From assembly GCF_003852315.1 (NCBI RefSeq), contig NZ_CP027762.1, positions 4,693,501-4,757,500 of the forward strand: a stretch of 64,000 bases of DNA, written 5' to 3'. This document shows positions 53,770 to 62,613 of this stretch, piece by piece. The stretch is from Pseudomonas sp. LBUM920. Lineage in GTDB: Bacteria; Pseudomonadota; Gammaproteobacteria; Pseudomonadales; Pseudomonadaceae. A model generated the notes under the pieces. The model was not told the origin of the DNA. It did not search any database and saw only the letters and a program-made list of their open reading frames with translations. Numbering within the stretch: position 1 is the stretch's first letter; every line of letters starts with the position of its first letter. The position numbers were made by a program, and so were the translations under genes.

Positions 53770-54755
53770 GCGGCGTCCTTGTAAGCGGCCAGGGCCTCGT
53801 CGAGTCGCAACCAATCGGCCTCAGTGTCGGGCAGACCAAAGCGCAGGCTGCTGTCGTGGACAAACAGGCGCAGCAGGATGCCGCGTTGGGCCATGAATTC
53901 GTGCAGGCGTTCGGCGTGCGGGGTGATCAGCCATTGGAACAACGCGCAGCCGCCCTGGGGCTCAAAGCCGTGCCGCTCAAGCAGCGCGAACAAGCGCTGG
54001 CCGGCTTCGATACAGCGATGACGCTGCTCGGCATGCCCGGTCGTATCGCGCAGGCACACCTGGCCAAGCACCCGCGTCGGCCCACTGACTGCCCACGGGC
54101 CAAGCTGTTCGGCCAACAGCTTGAGCAGCTTGCGTTCCGCCAGCACAAAGCCCAGGCGCACACCGGCCAGGCCAAAGAACTTGCCGAATGAGCGCAACAC
54201 AATCAGGCCGACTTGATGGGCCTGGCTGGCGAGGCTCAATTGCGGGGTCACGTCCATGAACGCTTCGTCCACCACCAGCCAGCCGCCGCGCTGGGCCAGC
54301 CGTGAGTGCCAGTCGAGCAGGCGCTGCGGCGGCAGACTCAGGCCGGTGGGGTTATTCGGATTGACCACCACCAGCACGTCGAGGCCGTCGAGAAAAAAGT
54401 CGACTTCCTGCTCCTGCACTTCACGCACCACGTAACCGGCGCGGCGCCAGGCTTCGGCGTGTTCGGCATAACACGGCGACAACACGCCGACCTTGCCGGA
54501 GCGACGCAAGCGCGGCAGCAACTGAATCGCCGCCTGGGAACCCGCCACCGGCAACACGTGGGCGGCGCCGTAGTACTCGCTGGCGGCCTTTTCCAGGCCG
54601 TCGTCGGTTTCCGGCAATCGCGCCCAGGCCCGCAACGGAATCTCGGGAATCGGCCACGGCCAGGGCGCCAGGCCGCTGGACAGGTCGAGCCAGTCCGCCT
54701 CGGCAATCCCGTACTCAATCACTGCCTTACGCAGCCGGCCACCGTGCTCAAGCAT
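53766..54755 (-). CDS. cobD: Threonine-phosphate decarboxylase
   Basis: A PLP-dependent fold type I enzyme of 329 residues that decarboxylates L-threonine O-3-phosphate to (R)-1-amino-2-propanol phosphate, the linker of the nucleotide loop. NPNNPTGLSLPPQ, VDEAFMD and the PLP lysine motif VLRSFGKFFGLAGVRLGF are present. It overlaps cbiB by 8 bases and cobQ by 4. It is cobC in P. denitrificans/P. aeruginosa naming, cobD in Salmonella. Confidence 0.95.
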   Translation of the reverse strand: MLEHGGRLRKAVIEYGIAEADWLDLSSGLAPWPWPIPEIPLRAWARLPETDDGLEKAASEYYGAAHVLPVAGSQAAIQLLPRLRRSGKVGVLSPCYAEHAEAWRRAGYVVREVQEQEVDFFLDGLDVLVVVNPNNPTGLSLPPQRLLDWHSRLAQRGGWLVVDEAFMDVTPQLSLASQAHQVGLIVLRSFGKFFGLAGVRLGFVLAERKLLKLLAEQLGPWAVSGPTRVLGQVCLRDTTGHAEQRHRCIEAGQRLFALLERHGFEPQGGCALFQWLITPHAERLHEFMAQRGILLRLFVHDSSLRFGLPDTEADWLRLDEALAAYKDAA

Positions 54756-55656
54756 AAAATTGCGCCCCCGCGCACAGGATCAACAGCCATAACCATACGC
54801 CGCGCTGCACCAGTTGCCAGCCACGCTCGATGGCGTCGGCATCGGCCGCTGGGCCTTCGCCCAACTGCGCACGCTGATGCAGCTCGCCGTGATAAATCGC
54901 CGCCCCGCCCAATTCAACACCCAGAGCGCCCGCACCGGCTGCCATCACCGGCCCGGCGTTGGGGCTGTCCCAGGTCGGCGCCTGGGTGCGCCAGCATTTA
55001 AGCGCCAGGCGGGTTTTGCCGAGTACCGCGTAGGTCAACGCCACCAGACGCGCAGGAATGTAGTTGAGCACATCGTCGATTTTTGCCGCCGCCCAGCCGA
55101 AACGCTCAAAGCGCTCGTTGCGATAACCCCACATGGCATCAAGGGTGTTGCTCAGGCGATAAAGCACCACGCCGGGCACGCCGGCCACGACAAACCAGAA
55201 CAGCGCGGCGAACACCGCATCGCTGCCGTTCTCGAGCACCGATTCAGTCGCAGCGCGCGCGACTTCAGTGCTGTCCAGTTCGCTGGTCTGACGGCTGACG
55301 AGGTAGCTCACGCGTTTACGCGCTTCATCCAGGTCACCGCTGCGCAACGCCTGGGCGACTGGAAGCACGTGCTCGCCAAGGCTGCGCATGCCCAGCGCCA
55401 TGTACAGCGCCAGAATCTCCAGCACCCAGCCGATATACGGCGCCCACGACAACACGGTGGCCAGCAACGTCAGCGGCACCACCGCGATAAACCAGGCGGT
55501 CACGCCATGGCTGCGCCACCCGCGGCCGCCGCTGTTGAAACGTTGCTCGATACGCCCGGCAAAGTTGCCGAACGCCACCAGCGGATGCCAGCGCCTGGGC
55601 TCGCCCAGCAGCGCATCCAGCGCCACCGCAGCGACACACAGCAAGGCCACACTCAT
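54748..55656 (-). CDS. cbiB: Adenosylcobinamide-phosphate synthase CbiB
   Basis: CbiB attaches aminopropanol phosphate to adenosylcobyric acid. The inner-membrane protein (302 residues from 55656) has about four or five hydrophobic segments. Conserved parts are LDALLGEPRRWHPLVAFG, VARAATESVLENGSDAVFAALFWF, NTLDAMWGYRNERFERFGWAAAKIDD and the C-terminal GAGALGVELGG. The ATG at 55656 overlaps the bluB stop (ATGA). It is named cobD in P. denitrificans terms. Confidence 0.95.
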   Translation of the reverse strand: MSVALLCVAAVALDALLGEPRRWHPLVAFGNFAGRIEQRFNSGGRGWRSHGVTAWFIAVVPLTLLATVLSWAPYIGWVLEILALYMALGMRSLGEHVLPVAQALRSGDLDEARKRVSYLVSRQTSELDSTEVARAATESVLENGSDAVFAALFWFVVAGVPGVVLYRLSNTLDAMWGYRNERFERFGWAAAKIDDVLNYIPARLVALTYAVLGKTRLALKCWRTQAPTWDSPNAGPVMAAGAGALGVELGGAAIYHGELHQRAQLGEGPAADADAIERGWQLVQRGVWLWLLILCAGAQFYA

Positions 55657-56303
55657 TGACTCACTCCCCACACATTCTCATACACCATGTCACTCAGCGG
55701 CCGAGGTTCGGTCCAGCCTTCGAGTTGCAACATTGGTGCCGGGTAGAACTCGGCCACCGGGCCCAGGCACAACACCGCCAAGGGCTTTGCACCCGCCGGC
55801 AGCCGCAGTAGGTCGGCCAGGGCCTGGGGTTCGAACAACGAAACCCAGCCCATCCCAAGGCCTTCGACGCGGGCGGCCAACCACAGGTTCTGGATTGCAC
55901 AGGATAACGAGGCCATGTCCATTTCCGGCAAGGTGCGCCGGCCAAAGATGTGGCGCTCGCGATCATCCATCAGCGCGGCCACCAGCACTTCGGCGCAGTC
56001 ATGGATGCCTTCGACCTTGAGCTTCATGAAGTCGTCGGAGCGCTGGCCCAGAGCCTCGGCGGTGCGCACGCGCTCTTCTTCCACCAACTGTTGGATTTGG
56101 CCGCGCAGCGCGCGGTCACTGATTCGGATGAATCGCCACGGTTGCATCAAGCCGACGCTGGGCGCCTGGTGTGCGGCCTGGAGCAGGCGTTGCAGCAACT
56201 CGGGGGCCACGCTGCCGCCGGTGAAGTGGCGCATGTCGCGGCGTTCGGCGATAGCGCGGTAGACGGCGTCGCGGTCGGCTTGGGGGAAGGCGTTGTCCGT
56301 CAT
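55653..56303 (-). CDS. bluB: 5,6-Dimethylbenzimidazole synthase BluB
   Basis: BluB cleaves reduced FMN with O2 to make the lower base of B12. It is a 216-residue nitroreductase-like flavoprotein with AIAERRDMRHFTGG and HQAPSVGLMQPWRFIRISD, and the C-terminal EGLGMGWVSLFEP. Presence of BluB shows that the organism can make its own dimethylbenzimidazole aerobically. It overlaps both neighbours by 4 bases. Confidence 0.95.
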   Translation of the reverse strand: MTDNAFPQADRDAVYRAIAERRDMRHFTGGSVAPELLQRLLQAAHQAPSVGLMQPWRFIRISDRALRGQIQQLVEEERVRTAEALGQRSDDFMKLKVEGIHDCAEVLVAALMDDRERHIFGRRTLPEMDMASLSCAIQNLWLAARVEGLGMGWVSLFEPQALADLLRLPAGAKPLAVLCLGPVAEFYPAPMLQLEGWTEPRPLSDMVYENVWGVSQ

Positions 56304-57691
56304 GGCCTTTTCGCGAGCAAGCCCGCTCCCACATTGGATTGAGTTTCAACTCGGTCAGTTGTGGGAGCGGGCTTGCCCGCGATAGCGGTCTCAGGGCCAG
56401 GCGCAAACAATGCAGCCACCGCCGCCGGATTGGAGGGGAAATAAAAGTGCACGTAGGAAGCCGTCATCCGCCCCTGCCTGTAAACCGCTTCGGCGCCACG
56501 CCCGCCGTTAGGGCTCAAGCCTCGGGCGATCGGCGCCCATTCGGTGCTGGTCAGCGAATGATGATAGGTATGGCCGCGCAGCACGCCTTCCGGCAACTCG
56601 ACACTTTGCAAAGCCAGCGCCGCCAGCTTCTTTTGCATCACCGCGTCGCCCTGCAGCAGGCCAACCAATTCGGCACGGGTGCCGTCGACATCGGTCAGCG
56701 AGTCCAGCAGGTAGAGCATGCCGCCGCACTCGGCGAGCAACGGTTTGCCTGCCGCGTGATGCGCGCGAATGGCGTTAAGCATCGGGGTGTTTTCCGACAG
56801 CGCCTGGTGGTGCAATTCCGGGTAGCCACCGGGCAGGTAGAGGCTGTCGGCCTCAGGCAATTGGCTATCGTGAATCGGCGAGAAGAAGCGCAATTCGGCG
56901 CCCATCGCGCGCAGCAGGTCGAGGCTGGCGCCGTAGGTAAACGCAAAGGCTTCGTCGCGGGCCACGGCGATGCGCACGCCCGCCAGCAGCGGCTCGGCCT
57001 CGATCACTTCGGGCGCGGCGAACGTCACCGGTGGCGGCACGGCGACTTCGCAGCTGCTGCCCAGGGCATGGGCGGCGGCGTCCAGGCGCATATCGAGGTC
57101 ATTCAATTCGCTGGCTTGCACCAGGCCCAGGTGGCGGCTGGGCAACTCGATGCCGGTTTCACGCGACAACGCGCCGTACCAGCGCAGGCCTTCAGTGAGG
57201 CTGCCTTCAAGCAATTGCGCATGGCGCAGGGTGCCAACGCGGTTGGCCAGCACACCGGCGAACGGCAGGTCCGGCTGATAGCGCGCCAGGCCCAGGGCCA
57301 GCGCGCCGAAGGTCTGGGCCATGGCGGTGCCGTCGATCACGCCCAGCACCGGCACACCAAAGTGCCGCGCCAGGTCGGCGCTGGAGGGCGTGCCGTCGAA
57401 CAGGCCCATCACGCCTTCGATCAGGATCAGGTCAGCTTCGCCCGCCGCTTCCCACAGCAAACGGCGACTTTCCTGCTCGCCGACCATCCACATGTCCAAC
57501 TGGTACACCGGCGCACCGCTGGCGCGCTCGTGAATCATCGGGTCGAGAAAGTCCGGCCCGCACTTGAACACGCGCACCTTGCGTCCCAGGTTGCGGTGCA
57601 AACGCGCCAGCGCCGCGGTGACGGTGGTTTTGCCCTGGCCGGATGCCGGTGCGGCGATCAGTACGGCCGGGCAATGACGGGGCTGGTTCAA
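56300..57691 (-). CDS. cobB: Cobyrinate a,c-diamide synthase CobB with REP-encoded C-terminus
   Basis: CobB amidates the a and c side chains of hydrogenobyrinic/cobyrinic acid. The 463-residue protein has an N-terminal P-loop (APASGQGKTTVTAAL) and a C-terminal glutaminase domain with the Cys of LLAECGGMLYLLDSL and the His of TYHHSLTSTEW. The last 28 residues (AIAGKPAPTTDRVETQ to the end) are encoded by an everted REP pair at 56311-56387, so the natural terminus, after FAPGPET, has been extended. It still overlaps bluB as ATGA. Confidence 0.93.
   Translation of the reverse strand: MNQPRHCPAVLIAAPASGQGKTTVTAALARLHRNLGRKVRVFKCGPDFLDPMIHERASGAPVYQLDMWMVGEQESRRLLWEAAGEADLILIEGVMGLFDGTPSSADLARHFGVPVLGVIDGTAMAQTFGALALGLARYQPDLPFAGVLANRVGTLRHAQLLEGSLTEGLRWYGALSRETGIELPSRHLGLVQASELNDLDMRLDAAAHALGSSCEVAVPPPVTFAAPEVIEAEPLLAGVRIAVARDEAFAFTYGASLDLLRAMGAELRFFSPIHDSQLPEADSLYLPGGYPELHHQALSENTPMLNAIRAHHAAGKPLLAECGGMLYLLDSLTDVDGTRAELVGLLQGDAVMQKKLAALALQSVELPEGVLRGHTYHHSLTSTEWAPIARGLSPNGGRGAEAVYRQGRMTASYVHFYFPSNPAAVAALFAPGPETAIAGKPAPTTDRVETQSNVGAGLLAKRP
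56311..56387. repeat. Everted REP pair within the 3' end of cobB
   Basis: The arm GAGCAAGCCCGCTCCCACA (56315-56333) precedes TGTGGGAGCGGGCTTGCCCG (56360-56379) on the plus strand, so the GTGGGAG ends point inwards, opposite to the other REPINs here. It is translated as the cobB C-terminus. Confidence 0.85.
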
Positions 57692-58299
57692 AGTTCGACG
57701 CCCTTCTGTGCCTTGATACCGGCCTGGAACGCGTGCTTGAGCATGCCCATTTCGGTGACGGTGTCGCCCATTTCGATCAACTCGGGCTTGGCGCCACGGC
57801 CGGTGACCACCACGTGCTGCATCGGCGGGCGGGCTTGCAGGTCGCTGAGTACCTGGTCCAGATCAAGGTAGCCGTGCTTGAGGGCGATGTTCAGCTCATC
57901 CAGCACGACCAGGCCGATCGACGGGTCTTGCAGCAATTGGCGCGAAACTGCCCAGGCGGCTTCGGCGGCGGCGATGTCGCGCTGGCGGTCCTGGGTTTCC
58001 CAGGTAAAGCCTTCGCCCATCACGTGAAAGCGCACTTGCTCGGGGAAGCGACGGAAGAACAACTCCTCGCCGGTGCTGTTGCGCCCCTTGATGAACTGCA
58101 CCACGCCGCACTGCATGCCATGGCCCATGGCGCGGGCGAGCATGCCAAACGCCGAGCTGCTTTTGCCTTTGCCGTTGCCGGTCAATACCAGCAACAAGCC
58201 GCATTCGTTCGGGGAATTGGCGATGCGTTCATCGATCACGGCTTTTTTGCGCAGCATGCGCGCCAGGTGGCGTTCGTCGCGGTCGGGGGAATCGGTCAT
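57688..58299 (-). CDS. cobO: Corrinoid adenosyltransferase CobO
   Basis: CobO transfers the 5'-deoxyadenosyl group from ATP to cob(I)alamin-type corrinoids. The 203-residue protein starts at the ATG at 58299 (MTDSPDRDERHLARML), in line with known CobO length; an upstream frame is untranslated leader. It has the P-loop LTGNGKGKSSSAFGML and the DELNIALKHGYLD segment. It is the first gene of the operon and overlaps cobB as ATGA, following the cobalamin riboswitch. Confidence 0.96.
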   Translation of the reverse strand: MTDSPDRDERHLARMLRKKAVIDERIANSPNECGLLLVLTGNGKGKSSSAFGMLARAMGHGMQCGVVQFIKGRNSTGEELFFRRFPEQVRFHVMGEGFTWETQDRQRDIAAAEAAWAVSRQLLQDPSIGLVVLDELNIALKHGYLDLDQVLSDLQARPPMQHVVVTGRGAKPELIEMGDTVTEMGMLKHAFQAGIKAQKGVEL

Positions 58300-58394
58300 G
58301 GCAGCTCTCCGTTGGGGCTGGACAAAAAACGGCGGGCAGGAAAATAGACACACAGACAGCCAAGCATCGCCCACCGTGATGCTGTTGGATGATC

Positions 58395-58610
58395 CAGGCC
58401 GGTCTCCGGGCTCATGAGTGGCGCTTGCTCAGCGAGCGAGCAGGCCGACGGCGCGCCTTCCCATATCACGCGGATACAGTGGCAAAAGGCACCGTCTTGA
58501 CTCATTTACCGTTGCGGGGGCAGCGCCGGAATCGCGGCAGCACTGTGTACAAGTGCGCTCACTCACCGGCTTCCCTGTTTCACTCTGTCGACCCACAGGT
58601 CACAGAGCAC
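58395..58610 (-). promoter_or_regulatory. Cobalamin riboswitch
   Basis: On the minus strand, upstream of cobO, the conserved adenosylcobalamin-aptamer pieces occur in order: CAGGGAAGCCGGTGAG, a stem, the B12 box core GCTGCCCCCGCAACGGTAA, GGGAAGG and GAGCCCGGAGACCGGCC. The structure spans about 200 bases, the normal size. It should repress the cob operon when cobalamin is plentiful. Limits are approximate. Confidence 0.93.
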
Positions 58611-58728
58611 CTGGAACAAGCCGCGAAGGTTAGTGGGTTGGGGGTGGAGCGTCAATTAAAGCCGGCCTTGCACTTGAACGATCGGACCGGCAAACGCCTC
58701 TACCCTTACAGGTATCAAGGAGAAAACC

Positions 58729-60042
58729 ATGCATAAAACCAGACTTGCCTTACTGATCATGCTCGCAGGCACCCTCGCCGCCTGCGGTGAAAGCTCCACT
58801 CTGCAGGTGTCCGACGGCACCGGGCCTTCACCCAAGCTGCCGGAGCCGAACAAAACCCTGATCCCCACGGTGAACATCGCCCCGGCGATTGGCTGGCCAG
58901 ACGGCGCGAAGCCGACAGCTGCCGCCGGCACTCAGGTCGCGGCGTTTGCAGAAGGCCTGGACCACCCGCGCTGGCTGTATGTATTGCCCAACGGCGACGT
59001 GCTGGTGGCGGAAACCAACGCGCCGCCCAAGCCGGATGACGCCAAGGGTATTCGCGGCTGGGTGATGGAGAAGGTCATGGGGCGCGCCGGTGCCGCCGTG
59101 CCGAGCCCGAACCGCATCACCCTGCTGCGCGATGCCGACCACGATGGCGTGGCCGAGACCCGCACCGTGTTCCTGGAGAACCTCAACTCGCCGTTCGGCA
59201 TGACCCTGGTCGGCAACGACCTGTACGTGGCGGACTCGGACAAACTGCTGCGCTTCCCTTATCAGCCGGGCGAAACCGCGATCAAGGCCGCCGGCACCAA
59301 GGTGGTCGACCTGCCGGGTGGCAGCATCAACCACCACTGGACGAAAAACGTGGTGGCCAGCAAGGACGGCAGCAAGCTGTACGTGAGTGTCGGCTCCAAC
59401 AGCAACGTCGGCGAAAACGGTCTGGCAGCCGAGGAAGGCCGCGCGGCAATCTGGGAAGTCGACCGTGCCACAGGCCAGCACCGTATTTTCGCCTCCGGCC
59501 TGCGCAACCCCAACGGCATGGCGTGGGAACCGCAGAGCGGCAAGCTGTGGACGGCGGTCAACGAGCGCGACGAGATCGGCAGCGACCTGGTGCCGGACTA
59601 CATCACGTCGGTCAAGGATGGCGCGTTTTATGGCTGGCCATTCAGCTACTACGGGCAACACGTGGATGTGCGCGTCACGCCGCAGAACCTGGACTTGGTC
59701 GCCAAGGCCATCGCTCCGGACTATGCCGTGGGGCCGCACACCGCGTCATTGGGCCTGACCTTCGCCGAGGGCAGCAAACTGCCGGCGCAGTTCAGCAACG
59801 GCGCGTTTATCGGCCAGCACGGTTCGTGGAACCGCAAACCGCACAGTGGCTATAAGGTGATCTTCGTGCCGTTCGAAGGCGGCCAACCCAAGGGCCAGCC
59901 GGTGGATGTGCTGACCGGGTTTCTCAACAGCGATGAGAAAGCCATGGGCCGACCGGTCGGCGTGGTGATTGATCAGCAGGGAGATTTGCTGGTGGCCGAT
60001 GACGTGGGGAATAAGGTGTGGCGGGTGTCGGCAGCCAAATAG
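58729..60042 (+). CDS. PQQ-dependent sugar dehydrogenase-like lipoprotein
   Basis: A 437-residue, beta-propeller-like protein of the glucose/sorbosone dehydrogenase family. It starts with a lipoprotein signal (MHKTRLALLIMLAGTLAACGES, lipobox LAAC, Cys19), so the mature protein is membrane-anchored in the periplasm. Typical motifs are LDHPRWLYVLPNGDVLVAETN, LYVSVGSNSNVGENG and RIFASGLRNPNGMAWEP. The substrate is not determined (L-sorbosone dehydrogenase is the usual label). It starts about 120 bases from the riboswitch, in the opposite direction to cobO. Confidence 0.9.
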   Translation: MHKTRLALLIMLAGTLAACGESSTLQVSDGTGPSPKLPEPNKTLIPTVNIAPAIGWPDGAKPTAAAGTQVAAFAEGLDHPRWLYVLPNGDVLVAETNAPPKPDDAKGIRGWVMEKVMGRAGAAVPSPNRITLLRDADHDGVAETRTVFLENLNSPFGMTLVGNDLYVADSDKLLRFPYQPGETAIKAAGTKVVDLPGGSINHHWTKNVVASKDGSKLYVSVGSNSNVGENGLAAEEGRAAIWEVDRATGQHRIFASGLRNPNGMAWEPQSGKLWTAVNERDEIGSDLVPDYITSVKDGAFYGWPFSYYGQHVDVRVTPQNLDLVAKAIAPDYAVGPHTASLGLTFAEGSKLPAQFSNGAFIGQHGSWNRKPHSGYKVIFVPFEGGQPKGQPVDVLTGFLNSDEKAMGRPVGVVIDQQGDLLVADDVGNKVWRVSAAK

Positions 60043-60069
60043 CCGAGTTCGGGTACAGCGCAAAACCAA

Positions 60070-60159
60070 TGGGGGAGCGGGCTTGCTCGCGCAAGCGGAG
60101 TGTCAGCCATCAGGCGTATCGACTGACCCACCGCCTTTGCGAGCAAGCCCGCTCCCACA
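60070..60159. repeat. REPIN
   Basis: GGGGGAGCGGGCTTGCTCGC and the inverted arm ending ...GCAAGCCCGCTCCCACA enclose a spacer. It lies between the convergent dehydrogenase and NlpC/P60 genes. Confidence 0.9.
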
Positions 60160-60177
60160 TCGGGATCTGCACTCGCC

Positions 60178-60717
60178 TTACGGGTTGCGCGCCAGATTCG
60201 CCGGCAACACGCGCTTGGCGCTCAGGTAGGCATTTTGCCAATAGGCTTTGGACAGCGTATCCAGCTTCACCGTGCCGCCGGTCTGCGGTGCATGCACGAA
60301 TCGCCCTTCGCCCACGTAGATACCCGCGTGGCTTACTTGGGAGCCGCCGCCAGTGGCAAAGAAGATCAGGTCGCCGGTCTGCAGGTTATTTTCGCTCACG
60401 TCCTGCGCACGCATCACGATCAATTCTCGGGTGGTGCGCGGCAGGCTGATGCCCGCAGCGTCACGGTAGACAAACCCGATCAGGCCGCTGCAATCAAACC
60501 CGGAGTCCGGCGTGTTGCCGCCCCAGCGATAAGGCGTGCCGACCAGGCCCAGCGCACGGAAGAGCACGTCTTCGGCGGCCGGCGAGAAATTTTGCGTGGA
60601 GTAATTGAACACCGGCTTAGGCTTGACCACTACGGGAGCGGGCGGCGGTGGACGGCTTGCGCAGGCGCTGAGGAGCGCGGCGCAAACAAGAAGAATGAGG
60701 CGGGCTGAGGTCGACAT
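60178..60717 (-). CDS. NlpC/P60-family lipoprotein (first of a pair)
   Basis: A 179-residue putative cell-wall endopeptidase. I start at 60717 (MSTSARLILLVCAALLSAC), giving a lipobox LSAC (Cys19). The C-terminal NlpC/P60 domain has the catalytic Cys76 in FDCSGLIGF, His130 in VSHAGIYVG and the third polar residue His142 in RFVHAPQ. Such enzymes cut D-glutamyl-diaminopimelate bonds of peptidoglycan; the exact bond is an inference here. A paralogue lies directly upstream on the same strand. Confidence 0.93.
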   Translation of the reverse strand: MSTSARLILLVCAALLSACASRPPPPAPVVVKPKPVFNYSTQNFSPAAEDVLFRALGLVGTPYRWGGNTPDSGFDCSGLIGFVYRDAAGISLPRTTRELIVMRAQDVSENNLQTGDLIFFATGGGSQVSHAGIYVGEGRFVHAPQTGGTVKLDTLSKAYWQNAYLSAKRVLPANLARNP

Positions 60718-60862
60718 GGGCAGAACAATCCTGGTCTGGATGCGGCTTTTCGCTGCCGAACGCTGAAAACCAGAACGCGCAAGCAAAGCTCGCGCGAACG
60801 GATTACAACAATATCCAGGGATTCTAGCGCTTACACGTCAAACTTCAAGTATCACTTTAACT

Positions 60863-61492
60863 TTACTTGCTAGCGGTAACTGTCGTCGGGGCCATGGCGA
60901 GTGCACGCTTGGCTTCGATGAAGGTTTTGCTCCAGTAACTGTCACCCAGGTTGTCGACGCGGACACCGCCACTGCGACGGCTGCTGGAGTGAATAAACTG
61001 GTTATCGCCCAAGTAGATACCGGCGTGGCTGACACGACCACGGCCCGCCGTACTGAAGAAAAGCAGATCACCGGGCTTGAGGTTGTTGCGTGCGACCAAC
61101 GGTGCATCCACGTTGATCATTTCGCGGGTCGAGCGAGGCAGGTTCATGCCGGCTTCTTCACGAAACAGGTAGCCGATGAAGCCGCTGCAGTCGAAACCGG
61201 CTTCAGAGGTACCGCCGAAACGGTAACGGGTACCGATCAGGGACATGCCGCGTTCAAGAATGCTGTCGGCCAGAACTGGAAGCTGGTAAGGCTTGCTGCC
61301 GGCGAAGTCGGCGAGTTCCTTTTCAGTTGCAACTTCTTCCTCGTAAACAGTGGAAGACTGCGTTGCAACGAATTTTGCCTGGGACTGTTGTACTGGTTTT
61401 TGCTGCTCAGCCACGTTTTGAGTGTGGGTGGCGCAACCAAACAACAGGGTAACGAGTGCGAGAGGCACGAGGGGTGCGAAGCGATTTAGCAT
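60863..61492 (-). CDS. NlpC/P60-family lipoprotein (second of a pair)
   Basis: A 209-residue paralogue of the previous gene. The start is the ATG at 61492 (MLNRFAPLVPLALVTLLFGC), with lipobox LFGC (Cys20); a GTG two codons earlier is also possible. It has a Gln-rich tether (about 25-60). The catalytic residues are Cys102 in FDCSGFIGY, His156 in VSHAGIYLG and His168 in QFIHSSS. The two genes are about 145 bases apart and appear to be a duplicated pair. Confidence 0.93.
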   Translation of the reverse strand: MLNRFAPLVPLALVTLLFGCATHTQNVAEQQKPVQQSQAKFVATQSSTVYEEEVATEKELADFAGSKPYQLPVLADSILERGMSLIGTRYRFGGTSEAGFDCSGFIGYLFREEAGMNLPRSTREMINVDAPLVARNNLKPGDLLFFSTAGRGRVSHAGIYLGDNQFIHSSSRRSGGVRVDNLGDSYWSKTFIEAKRALAMAPTTVTASK

Positions 61493-61705
61493 GGGCACGA
61501 CCGTGGCTGGTATGTAAAGAAGTCGAGACTATGCCCACTATCACATCGATTTGCAAATTCAATCGTGATCTATGTGACTTCTTGTTTGAACGATGACATC
61601 TAACCGCTTAACACCCATTACACGCCTTTTGCGTGGCCAAAGCGGCCCAAACGCAGGTTTTCTGGCGCCTGAAATTTGCCGAAAGCCGCGCAATACAAGG
61701 GCTGG

Positions 61706-62410
61706 CTACCAGCCGAGGGTTTCCTTGAGGAAGGGTATGGTCAGCTTGCGCTGAGCCTGCAGCGAGGCCTGATCGAGCTGTTCGAGCAAATCGAACAATG
61801 CGCTCATGCTGCGGGTGCCGCGGGTGAGAATAAAATGCCCGACTTCGTCGGTCAGGTGCAGGCCGCGACGGGATGCGCGCAGTTGCAGGGCGCGCAATTT
61901 GTCCTCGTCGGACAATGGGCGCATCTGGAAGATCAGTGCCAGGGTCAGGCGCGACTTGAGGTCGGCCAGCTTCACCGGCAGTTCACGCGGCGAGGTAGAC
62001 GCGGCGATCAACAGGCGCCGGCCACTGTCACGCAGCCGATTAAACAGGTGGAACAGCGCCTCTTCCCAATCCGCCTTGCCGGCGATCGCCTGCAGATCAT
62101 CCAGGCACACCAGCTCGTATTGCTCCAGGTGATCGAAGATGCCGATACCACGGTCCATCAACTCCGCCAACGGCAGGTAAACCGCCGGCTCGCCCATTTG
62201 CTCGAAGCGCAGGCACGCTGCCTGCAACAGGTGGGTACGCCCCACGCCGTGCTTGCCCCACAGATAGATCAGGCTTTCAGTCCACCCGGCGTCGGCTTCG
62301 CAAAGCCGCTCGACATAGCCGAGTGCAGCGGCATTGGCGCCTGGGTAGTAATTGATAAAGGTGGCGTCGTCACGCAGACGCACACCCAAGGGCAGCTGAA
62401 TCGGTTTCAT
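61706..62410 (-). CDS. hda: DnaA regulatory inactivator Hda
   Basis: Hda, with the sliding clamp, promotes ATP hydrolysis by DnaA to stop re-initiation. The 234-residue AAA+ protein has the N-terminal clamp-binding IQLPLGVRL, Walker A-like GKHGVGRTH (the Lys to Arg change is usual in Hda), Walker B LVCLDDLQAI and the sensor II-type C-terminus. It is upstream of, and co-oriented with, the NlpC/P60 genes and downstream of a PerM-type gene. Confidence 0.95.
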   Translation of the reverse strand: MKPIQLPLGVRLRDDATFINYYPGANAAALGYVERLCEADAGWTESLIYLWGKHGVGRTHLLQAACLRFEQMGEPAVYLPLAELMDRGIGIFDHLEQYELVCLDDLQAIAGKADWEEALFHLFNRLRDSGRRLLIAASTSPRELPVKLADLKSRLTLALIFQMRPLSDEDKLRALQLRASRRGLHLTDEVGHFILTRGTRSMSALFDLLEQLDQASLQAQRKLTIPFLKETLGW

Positions 62411-62581
62411 GCTGACTGAACGGCTCCAAACGAACCGTTAGTGGCCTCTGTGTAAAGTTTGCAAAGTTTATACCCGTGACGCCGGGCGCACAATGCAGCA
62501 GACCACAAGCAAAATCAAAGGTTTGCGTTAACTTGGGCGATTTGCGCAAATTGTTTGACACCCCGCCCGTAGAAACAACAA

Positions 62582-62599
62582 ACCCGGCCTGGGCCGGGT
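62582..62599 (-). terminator. Terminator hairpin after the PerM gene
   Basis: ACCCGGCC (62582-62589) and GGCCGGGT (62592-62599) form an 8-bp stem with a 2-base loop, 15 bases after the gene's stop. The following minus-strand sequence is T-rich (GTTTGTTGTTTC). Confidence 0.7.
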
Positions 62600-62613
62600 C
62601 TGTGACGAAGCGG

